Assembly: GCF_000149955.1 (NCBI RefSeq)
Contig: NC_030992.1
Location: forward strand, 1,271,073 to 1,335,072
DNA: 64,000 nt
Direction of reading: 5' to 3'
Source: Fusarium oxysporum f. sp. lycopersici 4287
Lineage: Eukaryota > Ascomycota > Sordariomycetes > Hypocreales > Nectriaceae
Shown: piece after piece, positions 32,677-42,910 of the stretch
Position numbering within the stretch: the first letter of the stretch is position 1
How the letters are laid out: each line of letters starts with the position of its first letter
Program-made: the position numbers and the translations under genes
The notes under the pieces: generated by a model
Database searches by the model: none
What the model was told of the DNA's origin: nothing
What the model saw: the letters and a program-made list of their open reading frames with translations, nothing else

Positions 32677-34904
32677 CTAAATTAGCTCTCCATCACCATC
32701 TTCGACAAGGTCGTCATCCTCTTCCCAGTCAACCTGGGCAGCCATCTCCTCTGCTCTTCGCTGAACCTCGGCCAGACCCGATAGCTCTGCCACATAGTCC
32801 TTCTCTTGCAGTGCTTTCTTTACAAAACCCCATCCATCATTGCGGTAGGCATCAAGAATCTTGGGGCTGCATGCGCTGCAGCAGTCGTAAGATTGACCGC
32901 GGATAACAATGTTCTGAAATGTCGACACATAGCCCCTTATCTGATGCGGAACCAACCCCAGGGGATGCTCAGGTGGGTCTCGCTCTGGAACCACTCCAGG
33001 AGTTGGCTGTGGTGCTGATGCATCTTTACCCAGTGGATGTTGTAACAAGCTTGTCAGAAGTTCGACAAGAAGGGCAGACGCAATCGCTGCAACACCGGGT
33101 CGAGTAACAGTACATTGCTGGTCCAGGGTCTGGTCCTTTTGAGACTAAACGAATGTTAGATACGGTCTAGAAAGTAGAAATGGAAACTTACATCAGCTGG
33201 GGCCACGACGTCGTTGCAGAAATAGCAGCCAAGCGGTGTCTGCCCCTCGGCATGGCTTTCAGAACCATGTCGCATAACAACATACGAATCGAACCCCAGG
33301 GCGGCGTTCATGACAATCTTTCCTTTGGCCTTTCCCATGACCGTTGGCAGCCATCGTGACTCTCTTGAATCCATGAGGAGGAAAATGGCATCGTGTTCGT
33401 CGATAAGCTTCTCCAGCTTTTCGTATTCCTCCCTTGTCTTCGACTCGTCTATGTAAGGGTGACCGAGCATAGGAACGAACAGCGTGTGTCCTTCACTATC
33501 TATCCCTGGGTAGATTTCTTTCAATGCTTCAGCAGCTCGAGGTGCTTTTGGTTTTCCTCCTTCAAGACAGTCTTGGAAGTTGAACAGTGGCTGTCGGACA
33601 GGGTTGGAAAATGACACTCGCCCATAATCCACAAACGTTATCTTCCGGACGCCCCAACCCATAAGGTTTCTTGAGACATAACTTCCCAGCGTACCAGCGC
33701 CAAGTAGCAGGCACTTCGTGTTCTTAATAGCATCTAAGTCGAGTTCAGGGGCGATCCTCCATTTCATGAGCTTTAAGTTCAGGTCGACAGAGCCGTCAGC
33801 TTGTCGTGCAGGATCCATATACTCTCCTAGGTTGACTTGTTGTGCCTGGAGTTTGCCGTTACTCGACCGTGCCCAGCCAGTAACCTTGGGCATTTCAGTG
33901 ATCTCTAAGTTCTCGACTGGATCCATCTCGATTGGAAGAATGACACTGCGGGCTTCGTGTCTCTTTGCCTGGATATCTCTGTAGCAGATTACTTTGGTCT
34001 TTGTCAGATGAAACCTTTGTCGGATAAGGACCAGGAAATTTCTCAGGGGCCATCCAGGACCTTCTGGGTACGTCGAAGGGTCAACAAACGCAACATAGCG
34101 GTCCTCCTCAGCCACTTGGTCGAAGAAACCATTCTCAAACTCTCGCAGCGAGGCAACTTCCCATCGAAAAGGAAGTCCCTGGGAAGAATCCGGATCATCC
34201 GTATCCTGAACTTCACCGTGTATCTTCTTGACCAAAAAGAAGCCATGCTCGCGGGAGTCGACACTGTACCTCCAAGTTCCTACCCTGTCAACAAGTGCCG
34301 TGCTCTCCTTGGAGTTGAGCCGTTTGGCTGGACCGGATCGCTTCCACGAAGGATCAGAGTGCAGAGCAGGGAAAGCGAACCAGTACGTAAACTTGTACTT
34401 TTTCAGGTCCGCGTATGAAAGTATGATGAATGACGAGAGCAGGGATGGAACAGAGTAGATACTACCATCTTTGATCGCATCCCAGATCTAGAGTTGTCAG
34501 CGGTGCTCCAGTCTCGGTGGGCTAATAAATACCTGTCGGCCAGCAGTCTTGAGCATAGCAGGTTTGTCTGTATTCTTGAAATCCTCGAGTGTATTGACGT
34601 TCCTAATGATTCCCTCGGCCCTCATTGTCCCAAGAGGGGGACTGGGCGCATTAGTTCTGCCATAGTCAGAGAAGGACTGTGCATAAATCAAACAGCGGAC
34701 CTACCTGCTGCTCGTGAGGGCATTTCCTAATATCTGCATGCGGCAGCTGGACTCTGGTTCTTCCAAGCGGGGTTCATAGAGGCCAAGGATGCTCCGCGCT
34801 GAGTCGTCGAGCTTGTCATGCTCAAGCTTTGAGCCAAAGAGCGCCGAGTAGAACGACAGCTCGATCTCTGAGATGAACGGGGCAAATTGCAAAGGGGCCG
34901 CCAT
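32677..34904 (-). CDS. ATG7: Autophagy E1-like enzyme Atg7
   Basis: Four exons (34904-34705, 34641-34533, 34487-33192, 33144-32677) with introns of 63, 45 and 47 nt give 690 residues, close to the family length. It activates Atg8 and Atg12 for transfer to Atg3 and Atg10. The N-terminal domain starts [19 protein letters not shown] and includes [18 protein letters not shown], restored by splicing. The C-terminal adenylation domain has the nucleotide loop [16 protein letters not shown] (about residue 360), [18 protein letters not shown] and the catalytic cysteine in QQCTVTRPG (Cys546), also at a splice boundary. The tail is acidic, as expected for the Atg3-binding region. All key residues are present. 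A degenerate repeat element touches the stop codon, and an intact copy lies upstream of the gene. Confidence 0.97.
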
Positions 34905-35483
34905 CGTGATCAGAGGCTCGCTTCCAACACTGATCCGACTGCGGTTGTTGCTAACCGTGACGACTTTTGCCTGCTTAGTATTTGCGGAAAGTAGCCTTTT
35001 GGGTGGGATGAAGGGGAGGAAGGTTCGGTCCAGCTGCTGAGAGCAGGTATTGTACTGCTTGGTTAAGGCAGTAACTGCGTCCCTGAGGCAGATAAACCTT
35101 ATGGTTTTTGAGCGCTATTGTGTCGGCCTGTTGTAGGACTGTCACTGTTTATACTACTGTTCTTTAAAGCTAAAAAAGCTTTTGTATGGTTAAAGGTTGG
35201 ATACAGTTTGCAGATTCGATATGTTGGTCCTGTTCAAGAGCCAGTTGCTTTCCTCGTCGCTACTGTAGTCGGATAAGGTAAACAAGTTGCCAAAGCGATA
35301 GTGTTTTAATTTTTTGGCTGTTAAAAGTGTCTTCTCGAGGGCTCATGACCTGTTATAGCTGGAATATAAGGTCATCGTTGTGTGTATTCCGTGATCTTAT
35401 GAAGGGTTCACCTGAACGGATAAGATGACCGTCACTGGTGATCATGGATGTGGAGCTCCGCCTTAGGTCATAGGCAGGCGCCA
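34905..35483. other. ATG7 upstream region
   Basis: About 580 bp between the ATG7 start and the palindromic element. It presumably holds the ATG7 promoter; no gene is seen. Confidence 0.5.
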
Positions 35484-35614
35484 GGGAGCAAGAAAACTTA
35501 GGACCTCTATTCTAAGTGATAAAAATATTTAGGCAGATTCAGTGCAGACTTAGGAAGCCTTTAGATCAGTTTTTTTATCACTTGGGATAAATGTCCTAAG
35601 TTTTCCTGCCTCCC
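35484..35614. mobile_element. Small palindromic element, probable MITE (copy B)
   Basis: A 131-bp element with long imperfect terminal inverted repeats. The left arm begins GGGAGCAAGAAAACTTAGGAC and continues to CTAAGTGATAAAAA near 35526. The right arm, read on the minus strand, begins GGGAGGCAGGAAAACTTAGGAC and continues to CCAAGTGATAAAAA. The arms share a perfect 13-bp core GAAAACTTAGGAC and about 35 bp in all. There is no coding capacity. Size, TIRs and AT-rich centre fit a miniature inverted-repeat transposable element. A target-site duplication is not obvious, and similarity between the flanks may extend a few bases further. It is not a Fusarium mimp, whose terminal repeats differ. Confidence 0.7.
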
Positions 35615-36647
35615 CTTAGCCCCACCGCGGGGTACTGGGCATGCACCTGCCTCCCGTCACGCAGCCTAACTTACCTATCGGACCAGGCCTTATCGCCATT
35701 TCAGAGGTCCCTCACAGTGCATATGTCGTTATAGGGTAAGCAAAAGCCCTGATGGTGGCTGTGATGCAGCCCTCGTGCATGCAAGTCCGAATGCCTATGT
35801 AAAATAAAAAAGGACATCCCAGTATTAATAGTCTTCTACATTGGGTTTCTTATTATATCGTCATAATAGAGTCATGCTCATGTCTATTTAAAGCGTTGTC
35901 ATATCCATACCTCAGATCGACGCTACGGATGTCATCCCGTTGAAGATTTCCCAGCTACAGTGATAGAAAGTTGCTGACCGAAAGCAACTAGATATCACCG
36001 TCAGTAATCCAGCTTCAAATTTTACTGAGAAAAGGGGATCGATATTGCAATCCCCATTATTCCCGTTCATCATAAACAATGACCCTTAAGACTCATTTAC
36101 CATCACCTCAGCTACAGGAGAAACACGTTCTTCACAACCGCAAACTCGGTATATCGGAAGTTATCAAGCATACACCCGTTCAGATTTATTTCCACCATTC
36201 ACTTGAAGAATGTGACCTTTATCTTGAGGACGCCATTTCATTAACGAGAGATTTGTGTCTGAAACATTCAAGGGTTCAAGCTTTCTCGGGACTGCTGGAA
36301 TGTGCGCTTTGATCATAACTCACAGCATCTATATATATGAAGTGTCTAACTAGATCGAGATTTGTATGATAACTCGTAAGATGGAGAAACATACTTGTCA
36401 ACTTGTCGGCCGCTTTCAAAGTCGAGTTTGCGACACTTTTCAAAGGGTTCTGTAGACATTCTAGAACACCAACGGTCACAGTTGCGAACAGTGCACCCCC
36501 ACACTCTGCGACGCGCTTAGAATAGTCGCCGTACGCGTTAAATGACCATACGAAAATATCAACGTGAGGCATGATACATCACCCAAAGGCTGTTCCTGAC
36601 TTTACCTCCACAAACATCAGAACAAAACCACAGCATCGAACCACAAC
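35615..36647. other. Upstream region of dCMP deaminase
   Basis: About 1 kb. The frame at 36079-36312 encodes nothing recognisable. No RNA gene or further repeat is seen. Confidence 0.5.
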
Positions 36648-37955
36648 ATGCTCATCGGCGTCTGCGGCAGTAAGAACATATCGCAAACTTCCCAAGTCAA
36701 GTCATAAACTCACAACGTTCAGGTATTTGCTCCGGCAAAAAGACGGTGGCCCAATATCTCGTTGAGCATCATGGATTCAAACTCCTCCATCTACAGCCAC
36801 ACTCGCAGCCAAGGCCGTCCAATTCCTCGCTTGGAGCCGAATCCGCATCACCCGAGGAACACGGTGCAGAGTCTCCATCACAGTCTACCGACTCAACAGC
36901 TTTCAAAGGCGCTCTGACCTCAACAGCGCTCACCACCAAGAATGGTTACCAGTCTTCTTCTGAAACCACGCTGACTCTCCGGGATGGTCCGCAACACGTG
37001 TTTTCCACAGCTGAGGAACTCCTCGACTTTGTGACGAAACGCTGGCGTAGCCGCTTTGTCACTACCGACATTCCCACTGAGGCCGTTCTAGACGTCTTTC
37101 TTCGTCGACCTTTCTTCTTACTGCTCTCTGTCGATGCGCCATTGACGGTCCGCTGGCGACGGTTCCAGGACCGCGCGAGGCAGAGGCATGCGGGAGAGCC
37201 TGACATGAGTCTGGAAGACTTTGTCACAGAGAGCGATACCCACCTATACGATGCAGAGAAAGGCCTCTCACCCCTTATCTCGCGTGCCGTTGTGAGACTT
37301 CTCAACACATCATCCTCTCTAGCGCACCTCTATGCTACCCTTGGCAAGCTGGACATCCCAAATCCTGATCGTCTTCGCCCTTGCTGGGACACTTACTTTA
37401 TGGAATTGGCATCCCTTGCTGCACAACGCTCCAACTGTATGAAGCGTAGGGTCGGATGTGTTCTTGTTGGCAAAGAACGCAGGGTCATTAGCACCGGTTA
37501 TAATGGGACTCCAAGGGGACTACAGAATTGTACTGAAGGAGGCTGTCCAAGGTGCAATGACGGCAACAGCTCCGGAGTGGGCTTATCGACTTGCCTGTGT
37601 ATCCATGCCGAAGAGAACGCGCTTTTGGAAGCGGGACGAGAAAGAATACGCGAGGGTTCTGTCCTATACTGCGACACGTGTCCCTGCCTCACATGCAGTA
37701 TCAAAATCTGCCAGGTGGGTATTAGCGAGGTTGTCTACGCCCATACGTACAGTATGGACAACGACACAGCCCGGGTGTTTAGGGAGGCTGGCGTGAAGCT
37801 GAGACAGTTCATACCAGTGAGTACATGAACCCTCCCTTCGAGTCCAGATCTGGACGAAATTCTGTCATTCACTAGTGCTTTTTGAGAGTTTGATACTGAC
37901 TCAGATCTAGCCGCCTAATGGTCTGATTCATCTCGAGAAGATGGAACTTTATTAG
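36648..37955 (+). CDS. DCD1: dCMP deaminase with N-terminal P-loop-like domain
   Basis: Three exons: 36648-36669 (22 nt), 36723-37816 and 37911-37955. Introns are 53 nt (GTAAGA...TCAG) and 94 nt (GTGAGT...CTAG). The product has 386 residues. It converts dCMP to dUMP for dTMP synthesis. Residues 1-20 (MLIGVCGSICSGKKTVAQYL) form a P-loop-like start, and about 200 residues of degenerate nucleotide-kinase-like sequence follow. The deaminase domain begins at CWDTYFMELASLAAQRSNC, with zinc ligands in HAE (302-304) and PCLTC (Cys329, Cys332). A zinc/structure cysteine set lies before it (NCTEGGCPRC). The last exon restores the family ending GLIHLEKMELY. The Walker A motif is altered (GKKT). Confidence 0.94.
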
Positions 37956-40900
37956 ATCTTCGGTATCTCGGCCGTCTCACTATGATCCCCTGCTATGCCT
38001 TTGTGGGGAATCTTGAGAGAGACGCTGGATTTTGCCCAGAATGTGGCTTATTGAAGCAGAACACGATGCTGGAATTGCTTCACCAAGATTTGATGCCAGA
38101 AGACTACGTGCTCAGGATCACCCACTTCAGTTGGCATGCAAAATTCGCTCATCTCGATCCTCCCTCGCGAGGAGGTGCATATGAGACTTTAGTCAAAGGC
38201 TGAAGTTGACCTGCAAAGTTACTGTACCCCTCGCTGACTCCCTTGCCAATGTGGTGTCCAATTGTCCAATCAAATAGTATATGCTACACTCTCTCATGCA
38301 GTCCCGAGTCCACTTGAAGCATTGCATCGCTGCACCGAAACCTCACAGACGGAAGCAGGCAAGCAGACGGCCCGTCGAGATGCGTTTTGCATTGCCAGCG
38401 TGGCCCGTTATTGAGGCCAGCAGGTTTCTAAGCCCCAATGACGCCGAACTCTAGAACACTATAGGGTAGTCATAGCCCACTTGGCCGCAGTTATGGTAAG
38501 ACGAGAATGAAGCCACTTTGCGTCATGGCGTTGGTCTCTGTCTTCCGTTTCGGATAACGGTGCGCTTGGGTTCAAGTTGGTTCTGTTCTCGACGGTCTCT
38601 TATGCAAGACTAACATTTTAACGCACATGAATAAATTCAATATCTGCATCCTTTATCCGAGCGCTTAATTTCGACTACATGCTAATTAAAGTCGTGCAAC
38701 TTTTCGTGGATGTGTAGGCTGTAACTAATTAAACTCTTGCTTGGTTTCATCACACTTGAACACATTGTGCGTTTGCATCGCAACAACAGGACAACGGCTA
38801 CCATCTGCAGGAAACAGCTTGCGAATAGGGGCTCAGGAGTATGTTAAAGTTGGTGAAGCTGCACTGAAAGTTGTAGACCGCTGCCGCCAGAGGCCACTTA
38901 CACGGCCCTTATAATATGAACTGCATAGGGGTTCATTTCACAGAGCCGCAGACTTGTGCGGTGTGCTTCAACGGCGTGCTAGCTGCAGCGATGTTCCATA
39001 GAATATGCAACCAAGTCAGGCGGTCAACAAAGTTGGCACTGATGTTGTGCACAGCCAGTTGCATCCCCTGTCTAGTGTAAAATATGCGAGCGCGGGGGAT
39101 GCATGCGAGTGAATTGAGTTGAGCTGATCTGATGGGATGTGAACAATGAAGGACCTTTCATTATGTTAGTGCAAGTGACGATGATGCTCCATGTAAGTCG
39201 ATATATGAGTTGATCTAAAACTTCCGATCAAAGAAGCACGGAGCAGCAACGGTAGAAGCAATGCCGATTGATGGTCTTGATTGGCAGCTGATTAGATGGA
39301 CGACATGCTAGGGGCTTCAAATCTCAAAAGTACGATGCGTAGCTTTTCGATTTGATGCGCTTTGTGGTCCCTCTGGCCGAGGCCCCAAGCTTATGAGCAG
39401 GGCTTTTGTGCCTCTTCTCGTCCACACGCAAGCCCAACAACTGACGAGCGCACAGAATTGAATTGTTAGCGCAGTGCCCTCTCGCATATAGCGGGGGCCA
39501 CCCCGGACTCACTCATAAGAAGCGAGATGACATGGGCTGGTCGGCATAAAGAGCACAATTAAAGCTCAAATTACCACCGTCAGCTAGTGGGGGAGTGCAC
39601 AAGAGGATAGGGGAAGCAAATCGTTTGTTTGTTTTGATCAGAACGGGAAGATTTCCTGCGCGTCATGAGAGGGGCCGGCGTATCGGGATGTAGGTCAGGA
39701 CATGGTTGACACTGATGCTGATGCTAGCCTCGAGGTCCTGTGCCCGATGCGATGAGCTGGCCTGGCGTGGTATGGCCATGCCATGGCTGCTACTGATTCT
39801 GCTGGTGGAGGCAGAGAGGGCCTGAATAAGAGGGCCACTGGGCGGCTGTTAGAAGGAGAAAAGACTCCTCATTGGAAGTGGCTGGTATGAGGAACTCGCT
39901 GGTTAACGAAAACTAAGTTGTGCTGTACCCATTGACTAGCCAGGGTTGACGTTGTCTCTGTCGTACACGCTGTACAACACAACTCACTCACTTGTTCGAG
40001 GGAGCCCAGTCCTGTACGAGGCAAGTGATGGGACCCGGGATAGAGCATGCCCACCAGCAAGTGACGGCGACGATCATGACGCTGAATGGTCTGAAGGGGA
40101 CGGGAGCCAGCGAACGGGTGGGCTCTAGACACGGCCCCAACCCCCCGTCCCAATCGTATCTTGCTTTGGACTCGCTGCAACCTGCGAGTGCCAGTGCAAG
40201 TGCCCGTGCTGCGACCTTCGATCTATCTTGGGACAGTTACTCCAGCGTCTAAGTAGATGCTGCTGTCCTACAACACCTGCGACCTCTAGACTGACCAGCA
40301 GAAGCGCTCATCTTTTTTGCTCCATCGAGAATAGACCTCATGCCATTCCACCAGAATTCCATGCCATATTAGAGGCGATCTTCAGTCCAACGGGCGCCAT
40401 CCCATGCCAACTGCCAGTGCCATGGGATCTCCCCTGGCTGGGAAGAACAGAGAAGTCCCTGGGCCTGAGGGGCGGGAATACCCCTGAGCACTGGCGCTGA
40501 GAGGCGCCCAGTGGGGTATTGACGAACCAGGGCTTTGGATGTCCGACTTACATGTCAGTCTCTTGAATAAGATTTCCACATGAACATTGGTGTTGATAGA
40601 GGCCATTTCAACCTGGAAAATGTGAGCAAGAAAGGGCCAGACTCCCTTCACAAGTGGGTAATTCCTATTGTATCTGTCCGTATACCTCTTTCTTCTCGTA
40701 GACGGAGAAGAGATGCTGGTCAGTCTGAGGTTTGAGGTTGGCTTCAGGAACCACTCCAGACTCTACCCATGGACATCGTGGTCCTCACTTACAAGAGTCC
40801 TAGCGCAACAGGCATCAAGGCTCAACAAGTTCACAGGAACATTCAGTCACAGACAACGTGATTTTCCCTGACGATCAACGATCGTCGTTATTCAATAAGT

Positions 40901-41032
40901 CGGTTGTCCTACCTACGGGTGACGAGGAGGAAACATCAAGACATAGAGAGAGAATCTTTGGATATGACGAAGCCACGAAGGAATGTGATTGTTCCGATGA
41001 ACGTGCCATCATCGATGAGACAGAGAGATCAG

Positions 41033-41061
41033 TGCTACTCTACCTGTAGAGTAGAGTAGCA
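41033..41061. repeat. Perfect 11-bp inverted repeat
   Basis: TGCTACTCTAC, seven bases, GTAGAGTAGCA. It would form a stable hairpin in either strand. No gene or T run is attached to it. Confidence 0.6.
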
Positions 41062-42606
41062 ATCAGTAGCTCAGAGGCTTGAGATGGAACATGGACGGGC
41101 CATGAGCGGGTTGAGATACGGGGACCAGCTCCCGGCGCCATCCTTGAAGGAAGCCACTCGCTAACAGGGCCAGCCTGGAGGGTGTGTTAGTGAGTTGATG
41201 TTTGTCTGTTGTTGCACCCCTGTCGTGTGTAAAAGAGAAAAAGCGTCTTTTCGTGTGACACTATTCCCCTTTAGGTAAACGTGTAAACAAATGCGTCACT
41301 TGTTGCGCGCCTCTACCCCAGCTTGTTGTTTTTCCTAGCCTCTTTAATGTGACGAAGAGATTTTTGATGGTAGAGTACGAGTACGGATACACAAAACTGA
41401 ATTTACCTCCCTGGTGCAAAGTACGCGCGTTGTTTTCCTGTTATAATATTGACTGCTCTAGTGATTCTCCCGTTCCTCATCAATCGATATATTGATATTG
41501 GTTGAAGACGGGAGGCTTGTAGACAACTGTAAACCCCCACTAACTTAACTTGAGCTGCCTGCCATTTTTACGGGGCGTGCACCAAATCGTTAGCCTCCAG
41601 CGCCAACACGCGCCATCCCTGGGCTCCCACGCTCCCTATCCCCATCCATCTATAGCGGATCCTCTCTTCCAACCACTCCAGGCGGTCTTGTCCATCCTCT
41701 TTCTTGCGCGCCCGCCCTTCCCTCTCATCCCATCCTGTCCTATTTCTCACTAGTATTTTGTCACACCCTCTGGGTCTTTTTACTTGCAAGTCAACTCTCG
41801 TCTGCACCAACTTTCCAACACAGACACCAAGAAAGCCCAGACGAGTGCATACCAGCCTGACTTGCCACTACCATTCGTTGTCCTTTCGACCTGATATTCT
41901 GAGTCACCAGACCCCAGTTGGAGTATCCACGTTCTGCCCTGAGGAAGGGTTCTTGGGTTTCAACGCAGCCACACGAGGGGTATTGTACACGAAGGGGCAG
42001 TATAGTATTATTGCTCTGAACTCTGCTGGTTGTGGATTCAAACAAACCACAAAAACAAAGACTGGACGAGCAAGAGCAAAGTAAAGCAGAGACAAGACCG
42101 GACGACAACTGCAGGGACAATTTGCTTTTCATTAGCCTCTTCTTTACAACTTCTTAGTTTGTGTCAGGATCAGTAGCCCATGCCCGTTCACGAGCGCCAT
42201 GGTCCAACTGCCACACCCTAACTACTAGTTCACCTACCTAACTCTCTTGTCTTCCCGTTCGCCTCTTCAACCCGCCCACCCCCAAGTCCAACCCGGACGT
42301 CCATCTTCTACGAAACACGACACCACCACCACCTGCAGCACGACTACTCCTACAACTGCTTAGCAGTTCCAACTTCTACCAACTTTCCTCCTCTACTCAA
42401 CCTCACTTTTTCTTTTGTCGACAATAACTCATATTTGCTCAACCCTCAACGCGAACTCACGTCGACCCACTCTTATCTAAGGTATCTATCTGGCTGCCTT
42501 GTCGACGACATCACCATTCGGGCACTTAAACGGAAGCCTACACTCAACGCACTTCTGCCTTCTGCCTTCTCACTTTAGTGTCTGATTTACCTCCAGTTGT
42601 CGAGTC

Positions 42607-42644
42607 ATGATATGAACTTCGACATCCGAGTGAGACTGGCATAG
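42607..42644 (+). promoter_or_regulatory. Two overlapping uORFs in the presumed WEE1 leader
   Basis: ATG ATA TGA (42607-42615) overlaps a second ATG at 42612 that opens a 10-codon frame ending in TAG at 42644. Both lie within 300 nt of the WEE1 start in a CT-rich region likely to be transcribed leader. If included in the mRNA they would reduce initiation at WEE1. A possible GTGAGA donor at 42630 could remove the region by splicing. Confidence 0.35.
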
Positions 42645-42910
42645 CTTTTTGCGATTTGTTGGGTATCGCGTCGAGCTGCTTCTCACATCTTCGACTTGGC
42701 CATTTCACGCAACACCGTTAACGGCTTGCACATTTGGCTCACCAACGTCCGCAACCTTTATTTCTCCCTACTGCATTCTTCACCGGTCACTGTATCTCGC
42801 ACCAGCAATAATATCGATAAGGCATAGTTATTCAACTGTTTATATCCATTAGCCTTACTGCGTCATCTGCTCGCGCATTACCGAAGCGCGCAGCACTTCA
42901 CAACCTCACA

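Larger units (their letters stand above)
37956..42910. other. Long gene-free region and leader of WEE1
   Basis: Nearly 5 kb without a supportable gene. Open frames here (such as 37982-38203, 39324-39512, 40228-40500, 41704-42084) lack codon bias, splice structure and family matches. From about 41640 the plus strand becomes CT- and CCA-rich, as in long fungal 5' leaders, up to the WEE1 start. A perfect 11-bp inverted repeat with 7-nt loop lies at 41033-41061. Two overlapping upstream ORFs lie at 42607-42644. Confidence 0.55.

Noticed and set aside
37982..38203. 73-codon frame with a CPEC motif just after dCMP deaminase
   Set aside because: It starts 26 nt after the DCD1 stop, has no promoter space, no splice structure and no family match. 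It is most likely 3' UTR.
41704..42084. 126-codon frame in the WEE1 leader
   Set aside because: It lies in CT-rich low-complexity sequence, where long frames arise by chance. The upstream region of WEE1 is expected to be leader.
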